Of a stretch of DNA of 64,000 bases, positions 11,781 to 22,918 are shown one piece after another. The stretch's first letter is position 1; each line of letters starts with the position of its first letter. Source of the stretch: Fasciola hepatica. Taxonomy: Eukaryota > Platyhelminthes > Trematoda > Plagiorchiida > Fasciolidae. The position numbers were made by a program, and so were the translations under genes. The stretch spans positions 5,973,501 through 6,037,500 of the forward strand of contig CANUEZ040000156.1 of assembly GCA_948099385.1 (NCBI GenBank), given 5' to 3'. The notes beneath the pieces are model-generated. The model was not told where the DNA came from and searched no databases. It worked only from the letters and a program-made list of their open reading frames with translations.

Positions 11781-13000
11781 ATGCCTCTGTTACCATTCAC
11801 TTTCAGGAAAGGCACCTTTAGGACACTGCATGCATTGTCACACTGCAGCACAAGAGCCTTGATTAAACACGTGACTAAGCATTTGGTGTGGCCAGAGATA
11901 AATAAGAATATGAGTGAATTGGCACGTAGTTGTCTAGAATTTCAAATATCCACAGTAGGCGTGTATGCAGAAAGTCCTGTCGGCATTTTCATTCCACAAG
12001 ATGCAAGCTTCCGTCATGTGCATGTCGATCTAGTAGGTCCTCCGCCTCCATCTAGGGGATTCCCTTACTTGTTAACATGCACTGACTGCTTTCGAGGTGG
12101 GCTGAGCAGATACCTTCAAGCGAATGCTTATCCGAAACAACAGCACGGGCTTTCTTAAGGCGATGGCTAGCCTGGATTGGATGCCCAGCTATCGAGACCA
12201 CCGATCAAGGAACCCATTTCCAAGGTTTATTCGTTTCCCTGAGGAATGCATTGGGAAGCAAGCAAATCAGATCTAAGGCATACCATCCAGCTGCTAAGGG
12301 TTTGATTGGGCTTCTCCATAGACAACTCAAAGCATCTTTAGGAGCTTATGCGAAGTAGATATGACACTAGGCAAAAGCCGACCTGCAATAACCGCCGAAA
12401 GATGTCCGCTTCAGTTACCGGGGGAACTGGCTGCACCTCAACCTTCACAGCCTTTTAATTTTTCATCTACACCCAAAGCCTAACTCACCATATCCGTGGC
12501 TTGCAAGCAACAACGACTAGGAAGCAAAGCATATCAGTGTACACGACTAAGGAGCTGTCCACATGCAGGCACGTATTCTTGAGTACGAACAGCATTCGGC
12601 ACTCACCTCGGGCTCCTTATTCAGGCCTGCATCCAGCTCTTGAGCAGAAGAACAGTGTTATATCATCGAACTTAAGAGCAAACGGGAAACCGTTCCCATA
12701 GATAGACCAAAACCGACCTTCATGGAAGTAGCGAAGGCTTTGGTTTCAGCCCAACCGTGTCCAGCATCTACTGTCATACACGCACCCGGGTCTACAGCAT
12801 CGGCAAACGCCGTCTGTACGCATGTGAAGGTTTCAGCACGTCTAGCATTTTTTCTGGCTCCCCTACCAGTTTTTATTACTGGTAGGCAACCCGCTGCGAC
12901 GATTCCGCACACCCGACTCAAGGAAGGACGTAAATCTACTGCAAAAGTCGTGGCAATTATAGAATCATGAAGCAATCCTGCAGACGAACAAATGTACCAT
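11781..13000 (+). pseudogene. Ty3/gypsy integrase relic (CsRn1-like)
   Basis: The frame 11781-12158 starts in the zinc-binding region (HALSH, then SCLEF, where the second Cys is replaced by Phe) and continues into the catalytic core with HVHVDLVGPPPPSRGFPYLLTC (first Asp). A frameshift near 12150 moves to another frame with RAFLRRWLAWIGCP and TTDQGTHF (second Asp). The expected catalytic Glu, in a GLVERFHRQLK-type block, reads GLIGLLHRQLK, so it is lost. Further on, around 12530-12690, STCRHVFL matches the C-terminal DNA-binding part. No Gag, protease or RT is attached upstream and no LTR could be found downstream. The copy cannot be active. Confidence 0.85.
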
Positions 13001-16000
13001 CCCGACTCCTTCCTCTCTATCTCTAAAGCACGATACACTACTAGTTTTCCACATCCTGTTTGGTCTTTTTTCAATCCTGACACTTTCTTCAGGAGAAACG
13101 AACACTGACACAAATTGACATTACCAAGATATCTCCCTCCGTCTGCTAGGAAGAAAGTTCTGTGGTTACTTTGCATTCATTTCTGGCAATCATCATTTTT
13201 ATCGCCATCCCATGCATAAAATTTGTTTTATCACTCCGAATCAAGCTGTTCATGGTTCGACCGTCAATAAGACACATGCCCTTGTGAGTTCTTCATGATC
13301 GTTTCTCGCTCTGTACCCTTTGTCTGCAGGTTCGCATAAACATCTCTGTGGCTCGACTTTGGTTTTCTAACTACCAGCGAAGCGTCATTTGATTCGAGGC
13401 TGTAGTTGTCTACCGCATCTGCACGTTATTCGCCTCGTTAGCCCTGCATGCCATACACGGATTGCCGTCAAACTGTCTGCCCGTGGGTGGCGTACTACTG
13501 GACATACCCATTGCACCTATTCTCGAAATAATTTACAAGTGTTTGCCGCTTTCAATAACCCCCAAGTCGTCTTTGTTCCAAATTTGAACACGTTCACAAA
13601 AATTTAAACTTTTCTCCTTCACTTTTCTGCATTACGTATTTGTCTTTGAGTAGGTCTACAGGTGGAGCTCATTAGGAACGGAGTGCTAATAATTGGCTGC
13701 TGGTTTGGAACTACGCAACGAAAAGCCGTTCAACAATAATCTCAACACTGCCATCAAGAATAAGTCAGTGAAATTCGTTATCTCAGACTAAATTCCAGAC
13801 GCTGTTCGTTCCATCCCAAAGTGCGCAGAAGAACTGGTGTCTGTCGTTGAAATACACAGAGTGTTGGTTTATCAAAGCTGGAAATCACGGCGATGCAAGA
13901 CGAGGACGCAAGTTTGTAAGTTGTCATTTCCTTCGGAATAAATCTCATGCTACTTTTTCTTATGGAATTATTTTATTCATTTGGTGTAATCAACATCTCT
14001 TCAGGTACTCCGAAGATTGGTAACAAATTATCATAAATCACAACTGTGCACTTTCCTCAGATTTAGTTCTTAGTTTAGTTGATATTTCCTCACTTCGTTG
14101 ATTATAGTTGTTTTGATACATAAACAATCAGATATTGATCGCGATTGCCGAAAAAAGTTTTCGATCGAATTAGCTTTGAAACTTGCACACGAAAATGCCT
14201 TCTTGTCCAATGTTTCCTTAAGGTCTACTGTTTCATCTTTCTACATCTTGATACTTCGGACCCTGTGACCATGTAACACAAGAACGATGAACATCTCCCG
14301 AAAATTCTGAATGAAGCAGTCCTCGAATTGCAAATTTGTACCCGCTTACAGTATACGACTTTTATGATAAACCCAGTGATTTTCACAAACAGTGTTTTTC
14401 TAATGAGCGATAGACTAGTGGTTCCGAGTGAAAGGATCGATAATGGGCTAATAGACTAATATTTGGGCAGTTAGGATGGATTAGCAAAAGAAAAGGTACT
14501 CATTTCGAGCGATTCTGTCGAACTTTGGGCTAGCCCAAAGCGCTTTCACTTGGGTGCACGTAGGACTGTTCAACATTTTTAAAGATGTAGCCTAACGTTA
14601 GCCCAAAGTAGCCCAATGCCCACCCAAACTGGGAGTGTGGTAAGTGTGCTGCATGGGGGTGTACACGGGCAGCGCTCAAGTGGCAACCGCGCTTGTCACC
14701 ACAAGTTCAGATTAAAAATAACGTTTTGAACAAGTAAGCTAGGCTGAATTTCGCCACACTAGTCTTCATTGACTCTGCAGATGCACGTGAACAGTTGTTT
14801 GATCGTTTCGCTAGTTATAACCCTCAAAGCGGACAAAAGTACGTCTGGCCTAAGTCCAGGTAATATTGAGACCACGAGATTGATAAACGTGGTATTCGAC
14901 CCTTGGAAAAAAAGAGGCAGGCCGGTAGTGGACATTCGTAACTTGTTTGCTAGCCGCCGTTCGTCGTTTCAGCAGGATGATAAGCTTTTCTCGGCCTTTC
15001 TTCCCAAAAAGCTGCTTGCCTAAGGCAACCTTTGACATACTTACTTTAAGGTGCCAAGAATGGTGCCATAAAATTACCCAAGAATGTATAGTACTACCGG
15101 TGTGACAGACACTTATACACACGAACAATTTTGTTTGTCCGAATGTTTTCCGAATATGGTTGAGCCACTTGCTCTGCCCATGCATAATGACCGCGTGTTT
15201 TCGCGTTCTTCCAAAACACACTTTATTCTGTTCTAGTGTTAGAGTTCTTCTATTTTGCGCGCTGCCGAGTATAATCTTTATGTCGTTGTAAACTGAGGAC
15301 CGAGGGTTATGGAATATACGGGAGCAGGTCCTGACTCAAATTACCAGGATCCTAAAGATGCTTAAGCTGATTCTTATGTAGATAAAGACCCAAAATATTT
15401 GAGCCAGCTTACTGTTCTCTTATCTAAACCTATGCGGGGGAGGGGGGTATGCCTTTCGAACTTCCCATGTATACTTCCTCACCCCGTCTTTCTTCGTCTC
15501 AACTTGTTCGGGTTCCCTGCATAACCCGTCACCTGCTTGCCCATGCCAAGTACTGTAGTCAGTACACGTTTTGGCAAGTAAGATCGTGTGACTCCTCTCT
15601 TGTATACGTCTACGCTCTTCATCTATGGGCTAAACCTCGCCTTCAACTAACTGCTTCAAAGAGAAAAGAAACATCGTATTTTTATAACTTACCATCCACA
15701 GCTTGACTATCACTGTGTTCTTCTCGAGCCCACTCAATGATAAGGTATAGTGTAAAGTCGATTGCATGTTGCTTGCTAGTGCGTTGACTCACTTATGTAA
15801 TCAAAACTCTTCGTGACACAAGTCCCTTCATAGAACATTGCTTTAATCCGCTTTGGTATGTATTCACCTTCACATGAATTTTTTTGTCTCAGGCACTAAC
15901 TCAGTGATCCCATCGCCAATGTTTTTCCACTTCTCTGTAAACTCGAGTTTTGCCGCACAGGCTACTATTCTTCAATAACCAATACTTACCTATCTAGACA

Positions 16001-16037
16001 TGAAGGATTTCATCCCATTAAGCTACCGTATGCTTCT
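13001..16037. other. No gene recognised
   Basis: Short frames only. The motif agcccaa occurs several times around 14530-14630 without forming a clear tandem array. The segment ends at the target site of the RTE insertion. Confidence 0.4.
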
Positions 16038-16048
16038 GTCTTCTTATG
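16038..16048. repeat. Target-site duplication, left copy (RTE)
   Basis: GTCTTCTTATG, identical to 19654-19664 on the other side of the LINE. Confidence 0.88.
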
Positions 16049-19000
16049 GGGGTGTATGGGGTGTCTGAGAGGAGTAGCACTTCTGAGTTGGTTGACTGTC
16101 GTGTCCCTTGGGGCATCCTCCATCTCTTTGGTCTCCACCATTCACCCAACTCTCACCTGTGGCTCCACGAATCTGAAGAATGCTTCAGCGGCCACACCCC
16201 AGCAAACCGCTCGACAGGTGGGCTAAACCAGGTTGAGGGTTACCGAGGTCTAAAAAACTTCGGCGAGACGGTGTTCGGCATGTGAAGACAGATCCTTCTG
16301 AATGGGCGGACGAGATCTACTGATCCAACGGCCACAAAGGAGACCTGTTCAACTGCCTGATCCGGCATTCCAGAGGAGGCGAACGAACCGTACAGCAGGT
16401 CACCGGCTCCTCTGGGAACACCCTGTTGCCTTGCAGTCTGCACTTGGGTGTGCAAGGGCTAGAGGTGTAACCTCGAACAAAAAGGCCGAACGGTGCTGGG
16501 GACACCGCTTCGTACCCTACTCCCGCGACTCTCTATGATTATTCACGAAACCTCAAGCGCTCATCATGCTACGGCGTCCCCGGTAAGCGACGCGCCTCGT
16601 GTCCCGGCGGTCGAGGTGATAAGACAACAAGCTGGGATTATTCGCTGCAGGAAAAGAACACACATAGCTTGTTGGAATGTCAGGACGTTTCTAGACATCA
16701 GCAGTCAGTGCATCACAATGCGAACTCTACACGACTATGACGTAGATATTTCTTGCCTCTCGGAAGTCCGCCTGCCCAACTCAGGTAGCCGACAAATAAA
16801 GGTCCCGGGTGTGGATACATCCTATTGGCTCTACCACAGTGGCCCGAAAGACAACTCCGGTCTCTACGGTGTCGCGTTTGCACTGAACAAAGCAGCTAAT
16901 GATGCAATGATCTCTTGGGAACCAGTCTCATCCAGACTCGCCTTGGCACGTTTTAAAGGCTCCCCGCACGACTTGACTATGATTGCGATCTATGCTCCAA
17001 CCAATTCAGCTGATGAGGAAACCAAAGACGAATTTTACACTAATTTGCAGGAGGTAATCAACCGGGTTTCGAGGCGCGATGTACTTTTCATCGCAGGAGA
17101 TTGGAACGCTCGCACAGGTACGGCCGACGAATCTACTAGCCATATTCTCGGGAGATTCGGCCTTGGTCAGCGCTGTGAGAACGGTGGCCGACTGATTGGT
17201 TTAGCCGACATCAACAGAATGGTTGTCTGTAGCACTCGATTTCAACACCCCAAGAAGCACCTACTCACATGGTACTCCAATGATGGTCACACTGCACACC
17301 AACTCGACCACATCCTGGTGAGAGCCCGTTGGGCCTCGTCTGTGGAGGATTGCCGAGCGTACCGAGGTGCAAAAACGGGCAACACAAACGGCACCAAACA
17401 TGTCCTCCTACGCGCATGCTTCAAAGTTCATCTGTCTACACGTGCTAAAGTGTCTGCACCCTCTCGGATAAGCGTTGCTTCCCTAGAAAATCCAGAGAAG
17501 CGAGAAGCGTTGTCACGAGCAATCACAACCCGACTAACCAGCGCAACCAATGCACAGGCAGACGAAGTTTCTGTGGGAGGGCAGTGGACTCGAATGATGA
17601 CGACAATCAAGGAAGCTTCTTGGACAGTACTCGGGAGAACGAAAAGGCGGACAAAGGATTGGATCTCGGAGAGCACGCTCCAGCTGTCAACCAGAGCACA
17701 CGAAGCGCGACTGGCAGGTAGTAACGAACGCCGCAGACTGCAACGAGAGGCCACACGCTCCGCCAAGGCTGATCGCATAAGATACTGGATAGAAATAGCC
17801 GAAAAAATGGAGACCGCGTCCGGAATTGGTGACTTCGGTAAACTGTTCCGCCTTATTCGCAGCGCCTCTAATAGGTTTTGTAAGCAAGATTCCCTTCTTC
17901 GTGACACGGCAGGAAACTTAATACCTGAACAGAGCAAGAAAATGGACCGATGGGTGGAATACTTTAGTCAGCTGCTCAACCGGCCTACGGACCACCGGAC
18001 GGACCAACCAATATCAACCCCTCCAGCCCAGTACGAAAGCAGTTGTGACCCGCTAAACACCGCGGAAATCACGGAGATGATAAACAAACTGAAAAACAGA
18101 AAGGCTGCTGGGGAAGATGGCATCCCTCCAGAAGTGTATGAAGCATGTTCATCGTCATTGATTGACAGGTTGTGTACACTTTTTCGCTCCATTTGGAGAG
18201 AGGAAGCATTTCCACCCGACTGGGGAATGTCCATACTGCTGCCCATTCCGAAGAAAGGTGATAAATCGGCATGCGAGAACTACCGAGGGATCAGCCTGAT
18301 CGATGTGGCCGCAAAGATCTTTGGTTCGTTGTTACTAACCCGTTTTTCCGAGGCAAGAGACCAGCGCACTCGCCCGAATCAAGGGGGTTTCCGCCGTGGC
18401 AGAGGCTGTGTGGATCAAATCTTCACACTGCGCCGAATACTGGAGCACCGCTATAAGTTCCAGCAGCCGACGGTAGCTTGTTTCATCGATTTCCGGGCAG
18501 CTTTTGATTCGCTGAACCGCGAGACTCTTTGGACCATAATCCAATCCGATGGAATGCCCGATAAGCTCTTAAGGCTGTTAAGGGGATACTACTCGACAAC
18601 CGGTGCTAGGGTTCGTATTTACGGTGAAGAGTCCCGCGAGTTCACACTCACTACCGGAGTTAGGCAGGGCTGTCCCCTCTCACCGGTGATGTTCAACTAC
18701 GCCATCGATTGGACAATGCGACAGGCATTACACAACTACCCTGGCGTTCAGCTTAGCCAGGAAATATACATCTCGGACCTGGAGTTCGCGGATGATATTG
18801 TCGTGCTTGGAGACTCCCCCGTTACGCTACAACCAATACTCGACCAAATCAATTCCTTCGCGAGGTCCATCGGACTTGAAGTAAACTCGACCAAAACAAA
18901 CGCTTTCACAACCCATCTGGGCCCGACAATTCAACAACTATCGATGAATGACCAACCAGTCGAATACGTCCCTTCATTCAAACAACTAGGCTCAACTCTG

Positions 19001-19653
19001 CTTCCGAACGGCCAAGCAAAAGATGAAGTGGTATTACGGATCGACAGCGCCAGGAGAGCTTTTCTTCAGCTAAGACGAACGCTGTGGACTCGCAGTGAAA
19101 TCAGTTTAAGAACCAAAGCTCGTGTTTACCGTGCTGCCATCCGGCCCGTACTCATCTATGGCTGCGAAACCTGGCCACTACGAGCTGAAGATACCAGAAG
19201 GCTGGAGGTTTTCGACCACTGGTGCCTGCGGCAAATCCTCAAAGTCAAGTGGCGCGACAGGGTGTCCAACGACGAGGTAAGGAGACGATGCTGTGATATC
19301 GATGCTCTCCCCGTCCTCCTCCAACGTCGACGACTTCAGTGGTTCGGCCATACGCTTCGGCGACCCGAGTCGGAGCTAACCAAGCAAACACTGTGCCTCA
19401 CTCCCTGCCCTGGTTGGCGTTGTCGCCTTGGTGGGCAGCTCAAAACGTGGACCAGTACAATCGAGAAAGACGTAGAGCTTCTAGGCCTTCGATCAGTCTA
19501 TGGAGCCCGGCGATAGAAAAAGGTACTGGATCAAGATCCGTACGGAGCTCGCCTCCGACCGCCGCGCGTGGTCAGCAATGGTTCGTGATATCCATGGAGC
19601 CGACTTATCCTCTCGCAGGAGATAGTCGCGTAAAAGTAAAAGTAAGTAAGTAA
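16049..19653 (+). mobile_element. Full-length RTE-type LINE with target-site duplication
   Basis: The element has about 440 nt of leader, one long ORF, a 3' UTR of about 115 nt and a tail of TAAAAG/TAAG units (19631-19653). A single APE-RT ORF, a very short 3' UTR and a short-repeat tail instead of poly(A) are typical of the RTE clade. The 11-bp sequence GTCTTCTTATG occurs directly before and directly after it, so both ends are defined and the copy is not 5'-truncated. Perfect target copies and an open ORF mean a recent insertion. Confidence 0.9.
16493..19516 (+). CDS. RTE-type endonuclease-reverse transcriptase, intact
   Basis: The protein nicks target DNA and reverse transcribes the element RNA. 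The APE endonuclease occupies about residues 55-310: IACWNVRTF (Asn), CLSEVRLP (Glu, near 93), FIAGDWNART (Asp and Asn near 202) and TAHQLDHILV (Asp-His near 268). The RT follows: AAGEDGIPPEVY, PIPKKGDKSACENYRGISL, NQGGFRRGRGC, motif A CFIDFRAAFDSLN (Asp near 665), motif B VRQGCPLSP (near 723) and motif C FADDIVVLGD (near 766). A C-terminal part contains IYGCETWPL, DHWCLRQILKVKWRDRVSN and LQRRRLQWFGHTLRR. All catalytic residues are present and 1007 residues fit the family. The first ATG (16493) is used here; the ATG at 16535 (MIIHETSS) is an equally likely start. Similar predicted proteins are often annotated by mistake as craniofacial development protein 2. Confidence 0.95.
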   Translation: MLGTPLRTLLPRLSMIIHETSSAHHATASPVSDAPRVPAVEVIRQQAGIIRCRKRTHIACWNVRTFLDISSQCITMRTLHDYDVDISCLSEVRLPNSGSRQIKVPGVDTSYWLYHSGPKDNSGLYGVAFALNKAANDAMISWEPVSSRLALARFKGSPHDLTMIAIYAPTNSADEETKDEFYTNLQEVINRVSRRDVLFIAGDWNARTGTADESTSHILGRFGLGQRCENGGRLIGLADINRMVVCSTRFQHPKKHLLTWYSNDGHTAHQLDHILVRARWASSVEDCRAYRGAKTGNTNGTKHVLLRACFKVHLSTRAKVSAPSRISVASLENPEKREALSRAITTRLTSATNAQADEVSVGGQWTRMMTTIKEASWTVLGRTKRRTKDWISESTLQLSTRAHEARLAGSNERRRLQREATRSAKADRIRYWIEIAEKMETASGIGDFGKLFRLIRSASNRFCKQDSLLRDTAGNLIPEQSKKMDRWVEYFSQLLNRPTDHRTDQPISTPPAQYESSCDPLNTAEITEMINKLKNRKAAGEDGIPPEVYEACSSSLIDRLCTLFRSIWREEAFPPDWGMSILLPIPKKGDKSACENYRGISLIDVAAKIFGSLLLTRFSEARDQRTRPNQGGFRRGRGCVDQIFTLRRILEHRYKFQQPTVACFIDFRAAFDSLNRETLWTIIQSDGMPDKLLRLLRGYYSTTGARVRIYGEESREFTLTTGVRQGCPLSPVMFNYAIDWTMRQALHNYPGVQLSQEIYISDLEFADDIVVLGDSPVTLQPILDQINSFARSIGLEVNSTKTNAFTTHLGPTIQQLSMNDQPVEYVPSFKQLGSTLLPNGQAKDEVVLRIDSARRAFLQLRRTLWTRSEISLRTKARVYRAAIRPVLIYGCETWPLRAEDTRRLEVFDHWCLRQILKVKWRDRVSNDEVRRRCCDIDALPVLLQRRRLQWFGHTLRRPESELTKQTLCLTPCPGWRCRLGGQLKTWTSTIEKDVELLGLRSVYGARR

Positions 19654-19664
19654 GTCTTCTTATG
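19654..19664. repeat. Target-site duplication, right copy (RTE)
   Basis: GTCTTCTTATG, identical to 16038-16048; its first G may also be read as the last base of the TAAG tail. Confidence 0.88.
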
Positions 19665-20679
19665 ACCTCACGGAAAATCAGCTTGTTTGCCTGTGTTCTA
19701 AAAAGCCGCGTAATAACACCGAGTATTTCGTTCTGTCCCTTATCTATGCCTTCTTCACCCAGGGCTGGTGCAACCATCAGACTGTTCTCTTCCTCTATCG
19801 TTCCTCTTTCAGGTCCTGATGTTTTAACGACACATCCGTTACCCCATCAGAGGACTTATATTCACATGTGTAACACTGTCGTAAGTCGCTCGAGGATTAT
19901 TCCTGGATCCCATTTTGATAGGTCGATACTTCGGATAGAACAGTGAAAGATATAAATACATATATTCGTGACTGGTCAAGCCTCGATCCTGCCATTTTCG
20001 AGTGAACAACCACAGTACAAGTGGGCTTATCACAATAACGAACCGCTCAGGGTCAGTGGTACCCTCTTTCATTCCCCAAACGACTCATTGTAATGGACTT
20101 GCGAATCCAAAGACACTGAAATCACTATTATCAGGATTTTATCCCTCGTATGTGCATACACAGACGTGTCCTCCAGACGAGGAGCTGCCTATTATCCTCA
20201 TCTATCATACCAGATACTGGAATCGTATTTTATTTGATGAATAATTCTTCACGTTTTTTGCGATTCTATCGTTCTTTCACCAGCTGTGAATTCTCACCTG
20301 TTTGAAGGTTCTTGATGTTCATTCTGGCAGTTCCGTCGCATTCTTCTTTGGCTATGTTCCTCTTCGTACTCATTATTGTCCCCTCTGGTCCTATTGCAAC
20401 ATTTTCGCCGGTGTGCCTACTTATAATGAAAATGAGAATGGTAGATTTCTCAACCCCATCGAGAAACATTCATAAGCACATGATCAAGGAGCATGGCTTT
20501 ACTCAATCGGACTGAATATTCATAAACTTAAAAGGAATTGTACATTTCTTCATCGATAAAACAAAACTGAGTGGTGTCTGAATGAAGCAAAATGACTTCC
20601 AACGGCTCGGCGAAAATTATTCAGTTTCAAATCCGATTGCGAAAATTAATCAAAAGTCGGCGAACCATGAATCTGTTGA
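19665..20679. other. No gene recognised
   Basis: Several short frames on both strands, none with a recognisable motif. Confidence 0.4.
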
Positions 20680-21950
20680 TTAAAGCATCATCATAGAATG
20701 CGGAAAGTGCGCAATGCAAGGATCATGCAGACCATTATATAAGAGCGTTGACCCAAGTTTTTGTGGGAAGCTAGCTGTGGTGAAGCAGCCAGACACGAAA
20801 AGTTGTGTAAATTTCCCAGGGTAATCACGAACAATACTAGCATTATCTACCAGATTAGCAAAAGCTAATATCTGCATGGCTAAATATGTCAGAGAAAGTT
20901 TGGCGCGAAACACCAAAGAGATAATCAATTTGTGACGCTAAGCATAGGATATTAGACAATCTTTCATCACGGTGATTTGTAGTATTATGGAGTGGTTTTA
21001 TCATTTCAGGTACGCGGAGTTGGAACAGATGGGTATTTCGGTAAATCGAGTCTAAATAGGAATCCAGTTGTAAGGATGATGTATCCAACCTGACTGACAG
21101 AACGGTACCATCACAGCCTCTGTGTTGTTTTCCGTTTACACGGTGTAGTCTATGGCCCTCAATAGCCATTTCTGAATCTAAAATATCCGCCGTAAGCCAC
21201 TTTTCTTTCAGGGCAACCTTCAATGGTATATGGCAAGACATCCGACATAGCAGCCAATTTTGTTTCCCTGAAAGATCCGGGAGGTTGGGCGGCATGAACT
21301 CGTTGAGCCCACGTTTCTCCGCGGCCAGTGTCCCAGCCTCTGCTGAGGGTTCGACTGTGAGGGTGGTTGGCAAGTTGAAGTTATCGGCCGCCAAATGGTC
21401 TGCAGTCTCCTCCTTTGAACCTAGAAATCCTTCATGTATGAGTTCCTCTCGCCATTTTCACGATGCTCCCCAAGATCCCTTATTAACATCTCCATCTTAT
21501 AACTCACCTCAGAATCTAGGTCACCTAGCGGTCTTAATTTTTCACCTTTTAATCCGTATGATCTTTGGAATACCAGACAACCCTCCCCATCAGAGCCAAA
21601 GAGCACATTGAATGACTGAGTAGGCCGTCTTTCCATATTTTTCCCAGCACGAATACTGCTTTGACTCGCAATTTTCACCGGTTCCTCCTCGCCTTGAGTG
21701 GTCAGTTTTCCGAGTACTTCACGTTAAAGTGCTTAACTGCCGAAAAAATGTTTTTGTGGGGTACCTATATCTGCCTCCGGAAGGTTTACCGCTAAGAAGC
21801 GTTGTGTCCATTGGTGGAGGGGCATTTCGCCGTCGTCGAGATGTCACTATTTCGCATGCGTAGGGCGACCGCAGCTGAGCAGTGCTGAGTTGCACGTTAT
21901 CACTAGCGACAGCAACTACATTGCTTATCCTGAGATGCTGACCAGTCACT
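20680..21950 (-). pseudogene. CR1-like LINE relic: ORF1-like and APE endonuclease part
   Basis: In minus orientation, 21421-21678 resembles the nucleic-acid-binding ORF1 region of CR1/Jockey-type elements (NVLFGSDGEGCLVFQRSYGLKG). It is followed at 20855-21394 by an endonuclease start with KEKWLTADILDSEMAIEGHRLHR, where active elements have ETWL; the catalytic Glu is replaced by Lys. The frame 20680-20928 gives the later endonuclease block VDNASIVRDYPGKFTQL and FPQKLGSTLL. The RT is absent: similarity stops near 20680. Assignment to CR1/Jockey rests on these blocks; the ORF1 call is the weaker part. Confidence 0.65.
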
Positions 21951-22700
21951 TTTTTCGCTGATGACGGAATAGCGACTGTAGTAGAAGTCTTCTTAGTTGG
22001 AAGGATTTTTAGAAACTTGTTAACCTTTTGGATATCAGAAGCAGACGCGGCTTCTGTTTACGCCACTGCCCTAGAAGAGCTCTGGCCTGTAGAGTGGTAA
22101 CCTCATTAGGCGACGATACATCCTCAGATGCGGCGTACACTGTGTCACTAGGTATAGCATAGAGTATATCCCCAGGTTAAACACATTTTGCTTCTACAGG
22201 TATGATACCCAGTGTATCTTGGGTAAAACGTAAATTTTATCTTCTGACGAGTCACACGTGGTACACGATACTTGTAGGGACGTTAAGGGGCATATCAGTC
22301 AGATAGCATATAATTCCTCATTCACAATGGCGCATTTAGTTACAGCCAGCCTAAACAGCGGTCATATTGTAGGGCCTCATTATGACTGCTCACAGGCTTC
22401 GAGAAAACGAGAGAGGTGATTTTCACACCGACAGCTCTGTCGAGGAGCCACAACTTATAATGCATCCACTGATGGCACACAGATACTACAAACTGACTTC
22501 ATGCAAGCAGCATAAGTCACTACAGAATGAGACAGAAGTCCGTCTGGAAATGACAATCTATATGAAGTGGCACCTGATATAATGAACAGTTGGAACGAAA
22601 TAGCAGACATTATTGGTTAGAAGTTCAACGGTTGGTGGGGATGGTCTTCCGCAGGAACGTATGACAATTCTGTAATAAGAAACAACCTTTCCCCGTTACA
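21951..22700. other. No gene recognised
   Basis: No motif seen. The part next to 22701 is the 3' flank of the Penelope-like element in minus orientation and may be its untranslated region. Confidence 0.4.
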
Positions 22701-22830
22701 AATTTGAAAACAGAAGTCAAAAACATAGATTGCACGATGTATCCTGGATCATTTCGCTGCATCTTTACAAAGTGCATACTGCAGTCGAAGTGATTATTTT
22801 TATAGCAAAATAAATGAACGAAATGTTTAT
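22701..22830 (-). repeat. 130-bp inverted repeat, left arm
   Basis: By eye it is the exact reverse complement of 23675-23804 over 130 bases. In the orientation of the Penelope-like element it lies downstream of the endonuclease ORF, so it is either 3' UTR or flanking DNA. Confidence 0.93.
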
Positions 22831-22918
22831 AAACAAAGGCAAAATCACATGACGCACACATTCACACATGTCTATCGGATGATCACACAACAATTATCAC
22901 ACCTCATTACCACGGCAA

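Noticed and set aside
12658..13176. 172-codon minus-strand ORF
   Set aside because: Antisense to the C-terminal part of the gypsy integrase relic; no known motif, so a shadow frame.
17428..17937. 169-codon minus-strand ORF inside the RTE element
   Set aside because: Antisense shadow of the intact endonuclease-RT ORF.
16493..19516. Host gene of the craniofacial development protein 2 type
   Set aside because: That name is a known misannotation of RTE-type endonucleases; the full RT follows in the same frame and the unit has a target-site duplication.
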